A stretch of DNA of 64,000 nucleotides from Roseateles noduli (GCA_002205125.1 NIOE01000018.1:62001-126000), one strand, 5' to 3'. Counted from the stretch's first letter, positions 36,000-45,700 are shown. Notes: generated by a model from the letters alone, not told the origin. Translations and numbers: made by a program.

Positions 36000-37556
36000 A
36001 TGGAAATCCTCCACAACCTCGCCTTCGGCTTCGAGCACGCGCTGACCTGGCAGAACCTGATGTTCTGCGCGATCGGCTGCGTGGTCGGCACCCTCGTCGG
36101 TCTGCTGCCGGGCCTGGGCCCGCTGGCCACCATCAGCGTGCTGCTGCCGCTGACCTACTCCATCCCCGTCAACGGCGCGCTGATCATGCTCGCCGGCATC
36201 TACTACGGCGCGCAGTACGGCGACAGCGTCAGCGCCATCACGATGAAGATCCCGCATGCGAGCTCCATCGTGGCCTGCATCGACGGGTACCAGATGACCT
36301 TGAAGGGGAAGACGGGCCTGGCCCTGTTCACCGCGGGCATCTCGAGCTTCATCGGCGGCACCGTCGCCATCGTCGTGCTGGCCTGCCTGGCGCCGACGCT
36401 GGGTGAAGTGGCCTTCCTGTTCGGCCCGGCCGACTACTGCTCGCTGATGCTGCTGGGCTTCCTCTGCGTCAGCTTCGTGACCACCGGCAGCCTGCTCAAC
36501 GGCCTGGCGATGTGCCTGATCGGCGTGCTGTTCGGCCAGATCGGCACCGACGTCAACTCCGGCATGGAGCGCTACACCTTCGACATGCCCTTCCTCGCGG
36601 AAGGCGTGGGCCTGGTGAGCATCGCGCTGGGCTGCTTCGGCATCGCGGAGATCTCCAAGAACCTGGACGCCAAGAACGAGCGCACGCCCTTCAACGGCAA
36701 GATCCACCTGATGCCGACCTGGCCCGAGTTCAAGCGCATCATCCCGAGCGCCCTGCGCGGCAGCGTGATCGGCTCGGTGCTGGGCATCCTGCCCGGCGGC
36801 GGCCCGACGATCGCCCAGTTCGCGGCCTACGCCGTGGACAAGAAGGTCAGCAAGTACCGCGACGAGATCGGCGACGGCGCCATCGAAGGCGTGGCCGGCC
36901 AGGCCGCGGCCGACGAGGCCGCCGCCCGCACCAGCTTCATCCCGCTGATGTCCATCGGCATCCCGGAGAACCCGGTGATGGCGCTGATGATGGCCGCGTT
37001 CATCATCAAGGGCATCCAGCCGGGTCCCAACATGATCGGCGGACACCCGGACATCTTCTGGGGCCTGGTCGCCTCGATGTGGGTGGGCAACGTGTTCCTG
37101 GTCGTGCTGAACGTGCCGCTGGTGCGCTACTGGCTGTCGGTCTTCAAGATCCCGTACAACGTGCTGTTCCCGTCGATCCTGTTCTTCTGCTGCATCGGCA
37201 CCTTCAGCGTCAACAACAACCTGGACGACATCTTCGTCACCGCGGCCTTCGGCCTGGCCGGCTACATCTTCATGCGGCTGGACATGGACCCCGCGCCGCT
37301 GATGCTGGGCTTCATCCTGGGCCCGATGCTGGAGGAGAACTTCCGTCGCGCGATGCTGATCAGCCGGGGACACTTCGACGTCTTCGTGCAGCGCCCGATC
37401 AGCGCGACGCTGCTGGCGATCATCGCCTTCTTCATCGCGTGGCAGTTCATCGCCTTCATCCTGGCCAACCGCAAGGGCGCGAAGTCCGCGGGCGGTCGCG
37501 ACGACGACGACACCAAGGGCAAGGACGGCGGCGGGGTGACGCCGCAGGTGGCCTGA
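36000..37556 (+). CDS. tctA: tripartite tricarboxylate transporter large membrane subunit TctA
   Basis: 518 residues, normal length, about 11-12 membrane helices. The two conserved signatures are present: GTLVGLLPGLGPLATIS near residues 30-47 and GILPGGGPTIAQFAAY near 260-275. SIGIPENPVMALMM and LGFILGPMLEENFRR are further TctA blocks. It is the Na+- or H+-coupled carrier core. The C-terminal tail is charged (RDDDDTKGKDGGG). Operon with tctB; a strong terminator follows. Confidence 0.95.
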   Translation: MEILHNLAFGFEHALTWQNLMFCAIGCVVGTLVGLLPGLGPLATISVLLPLTYSIPVNGALIMLAGIYYGAQYGDSVSAITMKIPHASSIVACIDGYQMTLKGKTGLALFTAGISSFIGGTVAIVVLACLAPTLGEVAFLFGPADYCSLMLLGFLCVSFVTTGSLLNGLAMCLIGVLFGQIGTDVNSGMERYTFDMPFLAEGVGLVSIALGCFGIAEISKNLDAKNERTPFNGKIHLMPTWPEFKRIIPSALRGSVIGSVLGILPGGGPTIAQFAAYAVDKKVSKYRDEIGDGAIEGVAGQAAADEAAARTSFIPLMSIGIPENPVMALMMAAFIIKGIQPGPNMIGGHPDIFWGLVASMWVGNVFLVVLNVPLVRYWLSVFKIPYNVLFPSILFFCCIGTFSVNNNLDDIFVTAAFGLAGYIFMRLDMDPAPLMLGFILGPMLEENFRRAMLISRGHFDVFVQRPISATLLAIIAFFIAWQFIAFILANRKGAKSAGGRDDDDTKGKDGGGVTPQVA

Positions 37557-37621
37557 TTCATCCCCATCGACGCGGCGCCCGCGCCGCGTTCGTGCGCATT
37601 CGGGCGCACCAGCCACCTTCA

Positions 37622-37656
37622 GCCGCCGGCCGCGATCGCGACCGGCGGCTTTTTTA
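37622..37656 (+). terminator. intrinsic terminator after tctA
   Basis: GCCGCCGG (37622-37629) and CCGGCGGC (37642-37649), perfect 8-bp stem, loop CCGCGATCGCGA which is itself palindromic, followed by TTTTTT. On the other strand it would follow the unknown 486-residue gene closely, but the T-run favours the plus strand. Confidence 0.9.
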
Positions 37657-39114
37657 CGGCGGTGTCGGACGGCGGAAGGCTGTGAGGGCGACGGCGCCCG
37701 CATGTTCGTCCGTCGCGACCGCCGGTTCGGCGTTGTTGCCCGCGTACTGGAGGGGCGGCGGCAGGCCGCGGCGATGCTCGTCCAGCGTCTGCAGCTCCAC
37801 GCCGTGGGAATTCAGCGGATCGGTCCAGAACAGATAGCTGGGCGCCGTGAGGCTGCCGACGATCAACTCGGTGAGCCAGTCGGCGGCGACCGGCGCGTCG
37901 ACGCCGAAGTGCGGCCGGATCCACCGCGCCAGCGTCCTGTCGTCCAGCAGCGAGTCGTAGAGCTGGTTGAAGCCCGCGACGAAACATCCCCGCGCCGCCA
38001 TCGTGTCCCAGTGGAGCATGCTGCGCATGGCCTCGGGCAGGCTGCCCCGGCCGGTATGCATGCGGACCTGCGTGGCGGTGCCGTGACGGCACGCGTGGTG
38101 CAGCATCAGCAGGGTCCAGAGGTCCAGCGCCTCGCCGCCCCAGTTGGACAGGCCGCGCAGCGCGATGCCGCCGGGCAGCAGCGCGCGCGCCTCCAGGTCC
38201 ACGTCGGGCGCGGCGGAGAACACCCGGCTGACCGCGAGCTGGTTGATCGCATAACCGAGCCCCGCGAGCGCGAGCGAGCTCCGCGTCGGTCCGCTGTCGG
38301 GCTCGGTGGCCATCGGCCAACGCGCCTGGATGCTGTCGCGCATGAGCGGATAGAGCACCGCCTCGGCGAAGCGGGTGCCGGCGTAAAGCATGGTGCCGGT
38401 CGTCGCGCCCAGCAGGCCGGCGCCCGCGGGCAGCGCCATCAACGCGACGCGCGTGGCGCGGGAATACCGGGTCGCCTCGCCGCGGGCCTCGTCGCGGATC
38501 AGCAGCACGGCCTGGCCGAGGACCGGCACGGCCAGCGCGCCGCAGGACAGCCAGGTGCGCGCGGTCTCGGACACGCTCTCGGCGAGCGCGACATCCAGCG
38601 CGCGGCCGATGGCCTGGCGGACCATCGTCGGCAGCGCCACCGAGGCGAAGTTGCGCGCCCCGCAATGCGCCAGGTTGCGCGCCGCGCGGCCGAGCGCCCC
38701 GATGAAGGCACGCAGGCGACCGCTGGGGCATTCGCGGTCCGGTTCCTCCTCCAGCGCCTGCGCCGCCAGACCGCGCAACGGCGACGGCAGGTCCCGCGAT
38801 TCGCCGTCGCGGACGAATCGGTCCACGCCCTCGCCCGGCGTTCCGCGCAGGACGCGCAGATCGACACCTCGCACCAATTGCCGCACGAGCACCACGGTGT
38901 CCTCCATGCCACGCGGCCCGAGAACGTCGAGCGCGTCGTCGATGAGCGGGGCGTCGGACGTCGGAGACGTCGGCGAACAGGGTGACGGCGGCGGCCGGCC
39001 GGGTCCGTAGCCGGCGGGCACGGCGATGCGTGTCGGCAGCAGGATCGGGCGGGTGTCGTCGCCCCAGGAGGCATTCGACGACAGCGTCGACGCGAACGAT
39101 GCGGAAGGATGCAT
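37654..39114 (-). CDS. unknown 486-residue protein with hydrophobic central helices
   Basis: I do not recognise the family. The first 55 residues are Ser/Thr/Pro-rich and lack a signal peptide (MHPSASFASTLSSNASWGDD). The centre has weakly hydrophobic helices (GALAVPVLGQAVLLI; VALMALPAGAGLLGATTGTML; LALAGLGYAINQLAV). The C-terminal third is rich in aromatic, His and Asp residues (LDLWTLLMLHHACRHG; GFNQLYDSLLDD; SYLFWTDPLNSHG). This make-up is compatible with a type III effector or a membrane-associated toxin; that is speculative. It stands alone between tctA and ureG, and its ribosome site is weak, so the start is uncertain. Confidence 0.6.
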   Translation of the reverse strand: MHPSASFASTLSSNASWGDDTRPILLPTRIAVPAGYGPGRPPPSPCSPTSPTSDAPLIDDALDVLGPRGMEDTVVLVRQLVRGVDLRVLRGTPGEGVDRFVRDGESRDLPSPLRGLAAQALEEEPDRECPSGRLRAFIGALGRAARNLAHCGARNFASVALPTMVRQAIGRALDVALAESVSETARTWLSCGALAVPVLGQAVLLIRDEARGEATRYSRATRVALMALPAGAGLLGATTGTMLYAGTRFAEAVLYPLMRDSIQARWPMATEPDSGPTRSSLALAGLGYAINQLAVSRVFSAAPDVDLEARALLPGGIALRGLSNWGGEALDLWTLLMLHHACRHGTATQVRMHTGRGSLPEAMRSMLHWDTMAARGCFVAGFNQLYDSLLDDRTLARWIRPHFGVDAPVAADWLTELIVGSLTAPSYLFWTDPLNSHGVELQTLDEHRRGLPPPLQYAGNNAEPAVATDEHAGAVALTAFRRPTPP

Positions 39115-39212
39115 CGCCGATCAGTCCGGCGGTCACCGGACGGGTTCTTCCCTCCTTCGGGCGTGGTCGGGCGACCGGCCGCGTCGGACGGCAGCCGCGG
39201 GTCCCAGCGGGG

Positions 39213-39899
39213 TCAGGCCGTGCCCAGCATGCCCTTCTGCTCGATGAAGGCGACCACCTCGTCCAGGCCGCTCAGCGTCTTGAGGTTGGTCATCACAAAA
39301 GGCCGCGTCGGCCGCATGCGCTGGGTGTCGGTCCGCATGACGTCGAGGTTGGCGCCGACGTGCGGCGCCAGGTCCGTCTTGTTGATCACGAAGAGATCGC
39401 TCTTCGTGATGCCGGGACCGCCCTTGCGGGGGATCTTCTCGCCGGCGGCGACGTCGATGACGTAGATCGTCAGGTCGCTCAGCTCCGGGCTGAAGGTCGC
39501 GGCGAGGTTGTCGCCGCCGGACTCGATGAACACGACGTCCGCCTCGGGGAACTGCGCCAGCATGCGGTCGATCGCCTCAAGGTTGATCGACGCGTCCTCG
39601 CGGATCGCCGTGTGCGGGCAGCCGCCGGTCTCCACGCCCAGGATGCGCTCGGCGGGCAGCGCGCCGCTGATGGTCAGCAGGCGCTGGTCTTCCTTGGTGT
39701 AGATGTCGTTGGTGATCGCGACCAGGTCCCACTTCTCGCGCATCGCCTTGCAGAGCATCTCCAGCAGGGTGGTCTTGCCCGACCCGACCGGACCGCCGAT
39801 GCCCACGCGCAGCGGCGGCAGCCGCTTCGTGCGGCCCGGGATGTGATGGAGGGCGGATGCGCCGGGCGTGGCGGAGGTGGCGGTGGAGGTCGTGCTCAT
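39213..39899 (-). CDS. ureG: urease accessory GTPase UreG
   Basis: 228 residues. P-loop [18 protein letters not shown] (residues about 32-49), the metal-binding CPH in [14 protein letters not shown], the switch ESGGDN and the guanine-specificity [13 protein letters not shown] are all present. UreG hydrolyses GTP to drive nickel insertion into apo-urease with UreD, UreF and UreE. The N-terminal 20 residues are a Ser/Thr/Ala extension. Its ATG overlaps the ureF stop by four bases. Last gene of the ure operon on this strand. Confidence 0.96.
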   Translation of the reverse strand: MSTTSTATSATPGASALHHIPGRTKRLPPLRVGIGGPVGSGKTTLLEMLCKAMREKWDLVAITNDIYTKEDQRLLTISGALPAERILGVETGGCPHTAIREDASINLEAIDRMLAQFPEADVVFIESGGDNLAATFSPELSDLTIYVIDVAAGEKIPRKGGPGITKSDLFVINKTDLAPHVGANLDVMRTDTQRMRPTRPFVMTNLKTLSGLDEVVAFIEQKGMLGTA

Positions 39900-40627
39900 G
39901 ATCGGAACAATCGGGAGTACTGGGTTTCGTGGCGCGCCGCGAGGACGGACAGCATGGGTGCGAACAGCTGCCGCCGCGCGGGCGGCGTGGCGATGGCCTC
40001 GGCCACCGCGGCGGGGATCTCGGAGGCCAGCCGCGTCAGCGCGCGCTGGCCGGCGGTCTGGCCCAGCGGCACGGCCTTGAGCGCGGCCTGGACCTGGTTC
40101 TCGGCCCAGCCGAAGGCCTGCGAGTGGAGCGCCAGGTCGACGGGGACATCGATCGTGGCCAGCGCCAGCGACATCACGAAGGCATAGGGCATCGGGTGGC
40201 CCTCGCCGCAGTCCGCGAGCAGCACGAGCTGCCCGGGCGAGGCCATCGGCTGGCCACGCAGCCAGACCAGCAGCGACTGGCCCATCTGCTCGCTCTGGAG
40301 ACGCGCTTCCGCGCCGTCGCGCGTCACGCGCAGCCAGCGGGCGAGCTCGCGCAGCGCGGGCTCGTCGCCGGCGCGCCAGGCGTTGATGCCCTGCGCGATC
40401 GCGGCGAGGTCGCCGCGCCCCAGCAGCCGCAGCTGCTGGCTCAGCCAGTCGCCGGCGCTGACGTCGTCATGGACGAGGCCCTGCTCGACCGCCGCCTCCA
40501 GCACCTCGGAATACGAAAACGCCCCGATCGGCAGCGCGGGGGACGCGAGCCACGTCAGCCGCAGCAGCGGCGGAACGGGATCGACGACGGGTTCAGTGAT
40601 CGTGACCACAGCCCGGGCCGTGCACAT
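39896..40627 (-). CDS. ureF: urease accessory protein UreF
   Basis: 243 residues. The UreF N-terminal block [24 protein letters not shown] is recognisable in parts ([13 protein letters not shown]), as are [13 protein letters not shown] and the C-terminal [14 protein letters not shown] [18 protein letters not shown]. UreF gates UreG GTPase activity in the UreDFG complex. The ATG at 40627 would overlap ureE by 35 bp; a GTG at 40609 is an alternative that leaves less overlap. Coupled to ureG by ATGA. Confidence 0.93.
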   Translation of the reverse strand: MCTARAVVTITEPVVDPVPPLLRLTWLASPALPIGAFSYSEVLEAAVEQGLVHDDVSAGDWLSQQLRLLGRGDLAAIAQGINAWRAGDEPALRELARWLRVTRDGAEARLQSEQMGQSLLVWLRGQPMASPGQLVLLADCGEGHPMPYAFVMSLALATIDVPVDLALHSQAFGWAENQVQAALKAVPLGQTAGQRALTRLASEIPAAVAEAIATPPARRQLFAPMLSVLAARHETQYSRLFRS

Positions 40628-41234
40628 GGGGCGCCGGAGCGGCCTGGATCGCGATGGTCTTCCTGGCCGCGGGCTTGTGATCGTGCGAGTGATCGTGCGA
40701 GTGGCCATGACCATGGTCGTGCGATGACCCGTGATCATGCGAAGAACCGTGCTCATGCCCGTGAGCGTGCCCATGGCCGCCGGCCGCGTAGGCGCCGGCT
40801 TCGGGCTCGAAGCCCTCCTCGACCTCGTTCACGATCAGGTGCATGGCGCGCAGCATGTCGGCGAGGACATGGTCGGGCTCGATCTTCAGGTGATCGGGCT
40901 TGAGCTCGATCTGCACATGGCGGTTGCCGAGGTGATACGCCGCGCGGATCAGGTCGAACGGCGAGCCGTGCGTCGAGCAGGCCGTGATGCGCAGCAGCGC
41001 CTGCGGCGCCGCGACGACGCGCACCAGCGAGCCGTCCTCGGCCACCAGCACGTCGCCGCCGCGCACCGTGGTGCCGCGCGGGAGGAAGACGCCGAGCGCG
41101 CGGCCCTGGCTGTCGGTGACCTGGAAGCGGCTCTTCTGGCGCGTGTCCCAGTCGAGCGTGACGGCGGCGGCGCGCTTGAGCAGCACGGGGGCCAGGCCGG
41201 CGCCCTGGGCGAGCAGTTTGGAGACTTGGATCAT
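40593..41234 (-). CDS. ureE: urease accessory nickel chaperone UreE
   Basis: 213 residues. The N-terminal domain has LDWDTRQKSRFQVTDSQGR and FLPRGTTVRGGDVLVAEDG, the metal-binding domain has AYHLGNRHVQIEL with the conserved His, and the C-terminus is very His-rich (GHGHAHGHEHGSSHDHG, more HD/HS repeats, GPGCGHDH). UreE delivers nickel to UreG. The first gene after the interruption of the operon: the next gene upstream on this strand is a DJ-1-like protein, not ureC, so ureEFG need their own promoter or read-through. Confidence 0.95.
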   Translation of the reverse strand: MIQVSKLLAQGAGLAPVLLKRAAAVTLDWDTRQKSRFQVTDSQGRALGVFLPRGTTVRGGDVLVAEDGSLVRVVAAPQALLRITACSTHGSPFDLIRAAYHLGNRHVQIELKPDHLKIEPDHVLADMLRAMHLIVNEVEEGFEPEAGAYAAGGHGHAHGHEHGSSHDHGSSHDHGHGHSHDHSHDHKPAARKTIAIQAAPAPHVHGPGCGHDH

Positions 41235-41285
41235 CCGGACGGATTATGCAGAAGCGACAGGCCGCTCGCGCGACCTGTCCGCTTC

Positions 41286-41309
41286 GATCCGTCGATCCGT
41301 CGATCCGTC
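41286..41309. repeat. three 8-bp tandem repeats at the ureE side of the island
   Basis: GATCCGTC three times without gaps in the 80-bp gap between the DJ-1-like gene and ureE. They mark one edge of the non-urease block that separates ureC from ureE. Confidence 0.85.
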
Positions 41310-41314
41310 GACGC

Positions 41315-42181
41315 TCAGCGCTTGGCGGCCTTCAGCCGGGCCACGAACACGTCGCCGAACTCGGCGGCGGAGAACGGCTGCTGGGCCGTGATCAGCTCGC
41401 GATCGACGATGACGTTCGAGTGCCAGTTCGCGACCGAGTCCACGTGCGCGCCGGCTTCGGCCAGGGCGTTGACCGGATAGAACTGCACGTTGCCGCCCAG
41501 TCCGCCGGGGCCTTCGAGCGCCTGCTCTTCACCGGTCGAGAACACCGTGACGCGATAGCCGGCGTAGGGCCAGCCCTTGGCGAACGAGCTGGCCTTGCCG
41601 TCGTTGGCGATCATCGACTTCACGAAGCCGTCGGCGTCGCCCAGCGCGGACAGCAGCACGATGGGACCGTGGCAGATGATGCCCGTGGGGCGGCCGCTGT
41701 CGTGGAAGCTCGTCAGGATCCGGCCGAGGTGCTTGTCGGTCAGCAGGTCCGCCATCGGCGCGTGGCCGCCCGGCACGAAGACGCCGACGTAGCCCGAGGT
41801 GCCCTCGGCCACCACGGAGGCCAGGGTCTTCGTCTTCTTCAGCAGATCGACGCCCTGCGCGTACTTGAAGGCGTCCGCGCGGGCGGCTTCATCGCCGCCG
41901 AAGAACATCTTGTTGTTGGAGTTGGGATCCATCACCGGCACGTCGCCCTTGGGGTTGGCGATGACCGGCTCGTAGCCCGCTTCCACGAGCTTGCGGTAGG
42001 GCACGACGAATTCGTTCAGGTAGTAGCCGGTCGAGTACTTCTTGCCGTCCTTCAGGTCCAGCGAGTTGGCGCTGGACATGACGACGAGGACCTTGCCCTT
42101 GGACGCTGCGCTCGCGGCGTGGGGAACGGCGAGGGTGGTGAAGGCGGCCAGCATCGCGGCGCCGAGCTTGAACAGTTTCAT
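41315..42181 (-). CDS. exported DJ-1/PfpI (type 1 glutamine amidotransferase-like) protein
   Basis: 288 residues. A signal peptide (KLGAAMLAAFTTLAVPHAASA) is followed by the DJ-1/PfpI fold: KVLVVMSSANSLDLKDG, VFVPGGHAPMADL and the nucleophile elbow GIICHGPIVLLSA (Cys near residue 180). Cytoplasmic relatives (Hsp31, class I) are glyoxalases or chaperones; an exported form suggests action on periplasmic electrophiles or peptides. First of three same-strand genes (with the SDR and aldehyde dehydrogenase upstream) that probably form a unit with them. Confidence 0.85.
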   Translation of the reverse strand: MKLFKLGAAMLAAFTTLAVPHAASAASKGKVLVVMSSANSLDLKDGKKYSTGYYLNEFVVPYRKLVEAGYEPVIANPKGDVPVMDPNSNNKMFFGGDEAARADAFKYAQGVDLLKKTKTLASVVAEGTSGYVGVFVPGGHAPMADLLTDKHLGRILTSFHDSGRPTGIICHGPIVLLSALGDADGFVKSMIANDGKASSFAKGWPYAGYRVTVFSTGEEQALEGPGGLGGNVQFYPVNALAEAGAHVDSVANWHSNVIVDRELITAQQPFSAAEFGDVFVARLKAAKR

Positions 42182-42232
42182 GATGGTCTTTCTGTGGGTA
42201 GAACGTGGAAGGTGAAAGGCGGAAGGCAGCGA

Positions 42233-43030
42233 TCAGGCCTGTCCACCGTCGACGTAGCGCGGCGCGGGCTTGGCGTTGGAGAACTTGAAGGTGCGGCGGT
42301 GGGCTTCCCAGCGCGCCCATTCCTCGCCCTCATGCAGCGTCGGGATGGTCACCAGCTCGCCCTGGTCCAGGCCAACCAACGCGGCATTGACCAGGTCATC
42401 AGCTGTCATCGTGGTGGGCGAGGCCTTTTGTGCCGCGTAGCCTGCGACGTCCCAGAACTCGGTCGCGGTGGCGGCCGGCAGCACCGTCTGGATGCGCACG
42501 CCCTTGCTGCCGAGGTCCTTCTGCAGCGAGTGTCCGAAGGCCAGCACATAGGCCTTGGACGCGCTGTAGACGCCGTTCAGCACTTCGGCCGCGATGCCGA
42601 CGACCGACGAGATGTTGACGATCGTGCCGCTGCCCTTCTCGGAGAAGACGGGACCGATGGCATACGTGAGCCGCGTGAGGGCCGTGATGTTCAGGTCGAT
42701 CATCGATTCCATCGCGTCCACGTCGGCGGTCTGCAGCGAGGCGACCGAGCCGACGCCCGCGTTGTTGACCAGCAGCGAGATGCTGCCGTCCTGCTTCAGC
42801 AGCGTCTCGATCCGGGCGAGGTCGGCCTTGTCGTTCAGGTCGGCGGCGACCGCCCTCACCGAGCGGCCGGTGTCGGCGCTCAGACGGGTGGCCAGCGCGT
42901 TCAGCCGGGCTTCGTTGCGGGCGACCAGGATCAGGTCGTAGCCGCGGCGCGCGAGGCGGTCCGCGTAGATCGCGCCGATGCCGGCGGAGGCGCCTGTGAT
43001 GACGGCGGTGCCTTTGGAAGTCGTGCTCAT
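42233..43030 (-). CDS. short-chain dehydrogenase/reductase
   Basis: 265 residues, classical SDR. VITGASAGIGAIYADRLA is the NAD(P) loop (TGxxxGIG), LVNNAGVGS the NNAG motif, INISS-like IVNISSVVG the catalytic serine strand and VYSASKAYVLAFG the YxxxK. QTVLPAATATEFWD follows. Oxidises or reduces a carbonyl or alcohol; substrate unknown. It lies 52 bp upstream of the DJ-1-like gene and 119 bp downstream of the aldehyde dehydrogenase stop on the same strand, and probably shares their control by the adjacent GlxA-type regulator. Confidence 0.87.
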   Translation of the reverse strand: MSTTSKGTAVITGASAGIGAIYADRLARRGYDLILVARNEARLNALATRLSADTGRSVRAVAADLNDKADLARIETLLKQDGSISLLVNNAGVGSVASLQTADVDAMESMIDLNITALTRLTYAIGPVFSEKGSGTIVNISSVVGIAAEVLNGVYSASKAYVLAFGHSLQKDLGSKGVRIQTVLPAATATEFWDVAGYAAQKASPTTMTADDLVNAALVGLDQGELVTIPTLHEGEEWARWEAHRRTFKFSNAKPAPRYVDGGQA

Positions 43031-43148
43031 GTCAGTGCTCTTTCAGGTGGGTTGGAGGCGACGTGTTGTCTGGCCCTGGGAAGAATTCTGGTGACCCGGA
43101 CCCGCTTCCTCAATGTCATTGATGCAATGAATCCGGCCATGACCGATG

Positions 43149-44522
43149 TCAGCCCTTGGCGACCAGCACCAGCTTCTGGTTGACGAATTCCTTGATGCCC
43201 AGCTCGGACAGTTCGCGCCCGTAGCCGGAGCGCTTCACGCCGCCGAAAGGCAGCTCCGGACCGGTGCTGGAGAAGGTGTTGATCCACACGGCGCCTGTCT
43301 CGATGCGCGAGGCCAGGGCCGTCGCGCGGGCGATGTCCTTCGAGAACACGACGCCCGAGAGTCCGTAGCGGGAATCGTTGGCCAGCTCGACGATCCCGTC
43401 GTCGTCGCGCACGACGTAGACCTGCGCCACGGGGCCGAAGAACTCCTCGAAGTAGGCGGGGTTGTCTCGCCGGACGTCGGTCAGGATGGTCGGCTCGAAG
43501 AAGTTGCCGATGCGGTCCACGACCTTGCCGCCGTAGTGCAGCGTCGCGCCGTGGGCCACGGCCTGCTGCACCTGACGCGCGAGGCTGTCACGCGCCGACT
43601 GCGAGGACAGCGGCCCCAGCGTGGTCGACTCGTCCAGCGGGTCGCCGATCTTCACGGCCTTGAACGCCGCGGTGAACTTCTCGAGGAACGCGTCGGCGAT
43701 CCGCTCGTGCACCAGGAAGCGCTTCGCGCCGATGCACTCCTGGCCGCCGACGTGCAGGCGCGAGAAGGTGCCGAGCTCGACGGCTTTGTCCAGGTCCGCG
43801 TCGTCGAGCACGATGAAGACGTCGTTGCCGCCCATCTCGAGCGTGGTCTTCTTCAGGTGCTTGCCGGCCTGTGCCGCGATGGCGCTGCCCGCCCCTTCCG
43901 ACCCGGTCATCGCGGCGCCCTGCACGCGGTCGTCCGCGATGATCCGGGCGACCTGGTCCGCGGTGATGAACAGGTTGGTCCAGGCGCCCTTGGGCGCGCC
44001 GGCTTCCGTCACGAGCGCCTCGAAGACGCTGGCCGCATGCGGCACGATGCTCGCGTGCTTGGCGACGATCGGGTTGCCCGCCGCCAGGTTGGGCGCCATC
44101 ACGCGCATCAGCTGATAGAACGGGAAGTTCCACGGCTCGACCGCCAGCAGCACGCCGATCGGGTGATGTTCGATCCAGGCGTCACCTTGCGGCGAATCGA
44201 TCCTGACCGGCGCGAGGAAACGCTCGGCGTTGTCCGCGTAGTAGCGCGCGATCTCGGCCACGACGCCGATCTCGGCGCGGCTCTCGCCGATCAGCTTTCC
44301 CATCTCATTGGTGATCAGCGTCGCCAGTTCCTCCGAGCGCGCGTCGATCAGTTCCGCCAGTCGGCGCAGCACCCGCAGCCGGGGCTGGATGTCGCCCTTG
44401 CTCCAGGACGACTTGTAGAGACGATGCGCGTCGGCCAGTGCGATCTCGACGTCGGCATCGGTGTGGTTGGGCCACGTGCGGAGGAGCTCGTTGGTGGTCG
44501 GGTTGATGGTCTGGTAGGCCAT
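43149..44522 (-). CDS. NAD(P)-dependent aldehyde dehydrogenase (succinate-semialdehyde dehydrogenase-like)
   Basis: 457 residues. VEPWNFPFYQLMRVMAPNLAAGN and the MTGSEGAGSAIA cofactor loop, LEMGGNDVFIVL (general-base Glu) and VGGQECIGAKRF (nucleophile Cys) are in order, ending FGGVKRSGYGRELSELG. The length and ELPFGGVKRSG ending match the GabD/SSADH-like branch. It oxidises an aldehyde to the acid. Start at 44522 with AAAGGA seven bases upstream. Divergent from the GlxA-type regulator, 217 bp between starts. Confidence 0.9.
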   Translation of the reverse strand: MAYQTINPTTNELLRTWPNHTDADVEIALADAHRLYKSSWSKGDIQPRLRVLRRLAELIDARSEELATLITNEMGKLIGESRAEIGVVAEIARYYADNAERFLAPVRIDSPQGDAWIEHHPIGVLLAVEPWNFPFYQLMRVMAPNLAAGNPIVAKHASIVPHAASVFEALVTEAGAPKGAWTNLFITADQVARIIADDRVQGAAMTGSEGAGSAIAAQAGKHLKKTTLEMGGNDVFIVLDDADLDKAVELGTFSRLHVGGQECIGAKRFLVHERIADAFLEKFTAAFKAVKIGDPLDESTTLGPLSSQSARDSLARQVQQAVAHGATLHYGGKVVDRIGNFFEPTILTDVRRDNPAYFEEFFGPVAQVYVVRDDDGIVELANDSRYGLSGVVFSKDIARATALASRIETGAVWINTFSSTGPELPFGGVKRSGYGRELSELGIKEFVNQKLVLVAKG

Positions 44523-44739
44523 GGGGAAGTCCTTTGGATTGCGTTTGAATCGAATGGACGCCTTGTCCATCGATGCTTCGAATCTCGGGGGCGGCCCCCG
44601 GAAGGACAACGACGGATCCGCAAGGATTCCGGCCATGCGATGCGGATCGCACCCAGTCGGCGCGGGGAGATTCCGGCTTGCCGACGGCATCCGCTCAGCG
44701 GTGAAATACAGTGGGTTCTTTCATCGCGATTGATGGCTC

Positions 44740-45687
44740 ATGCATTCCATCGGACTGGTCGTCTATCCCAACTTCCAGGCGCTCGGCCTGGCGGTGCTCA
44801 CGGTGTTCGAGTACGCCAACCTGATGAGCGAAACGCCGGCGTATGAGTTCACGCTGGTGTCGGAACGCGGCGGTCTCACGACGTGCTCACAAGGCTTCTC
44901 GGTCCACACCGAGAAGCTGCGCGCGCGCACCTACGACACGCTCATCGTGACCGGCGACAACGAGTGCCGGCTGCCGCCGCAGAGCCTGCTGGATTTCCTC
45001 GCGACCGCGCCGGATCAATCACGTCGGGTGACCTCCGTCTGTACCGGCTCCTTCGTGCTCGCCGCAGCGGGTCTGCTCGACGGCCGTCGCGCCACGACGC
45101 ACTGGTACCACGCGCAGTCCTTCCGCCAGCAGTACCCCGAGGTGCAGCTGGAAGAGGATCGGATCTTCATCGTCGACGGGCCGATCTGGACCTCGGCCGG
45201 CATGAGCGCCGGCGTCGACCTGGCGCTCGCCATCGTCGAGAAGGACCTGGGATCGGAGATCGCGCGCTCCGTCGCGCGCAAGCTGGTGGTGTATCAACGC
45301 CGCGGCGGCGGCCAGTCGCAGTTCTCAGCCTTGCTGGAACTCGACGCGAAATCGGACCGCGTGCAGCTCGCGCTGAACTTCGTCAAGGAGAACCTCGCGG
45401 GCGACCTGTCGGTCGAGGTGCTGGCCGAGGCGGCCCGCCTGAGCCCGCGTCAGTTCAGCCGCGTGTTCCGCGAAGAGACCGGGCAGTCGCCGGCGAAGGC
45501 GGTCGAGCGGCTGCGCGTCGAAGCCGCCCGCCTCATGATGGAGACGACGCGCCATCCGATCGAGGTGATCGCGCGTGAGACGGGCTTCGGTGATCGGGAA
45601 CGCATGCGCCAGGCCTTCCTGCGCGCCTTCGGGCAGCCGCCCCAGGCGATCCAGCGCCTGTCGCTCCCGCCGGAGATGACGGTCTGA
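44740..45687 (+). CDS. GlxA-type transcriptional regulator (DJ-1/PfpI domain + AraC HTH)
   Basis: 315 residues. N-terminal DJ-1/PfpI-like ligand domain (IGLVVYPNFQALGLAVL; the elbow TSVCTGSFVLAAAGLLDG) and C-terminal AraC HTH (DLSVEVLAEAARLSPRQFSRVF; EVIARETGFGDRERMRQAFLRAFGQPP). The elbow keeps a Cys, as in many GlxA proteins, though these act as sensors not enzymes. Likely controls the divergent aldehyde dehydrogenase-SDR-DJ-1 genes, and perhaps the tautomerase genes beyond it. Confidence 0.9.
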   Translation: MHSIGLVVYPNFQALGLAVLTVFEYANLMSETPAYEFTLVSERGGLTTCSQGFSVHTEKLRARTYDTLIVTGDNECRLPPQSLLDFLATAPDQSRRVTSVCTGSFVLAAAGLLDGRRATTHWYHAQSFRQQYPEVQLEEDRIFIVDGPIWTSAGMSAGVDLALAIVEKDLGSEIARSVARKLVVYQRRGGGQSQFSALLELDAKSDRVQLALNFVKENLAGDLSVEVLAEAARLSPRQFSRVFREETGQSPAKAVERLRVEAARLMMETTRHPIEVIARETGFGDRERMRQAFLRAFGQPPQAIQRLSLPPEMTV

Positions 45688-45700
45688 AACGGAGGACCGG

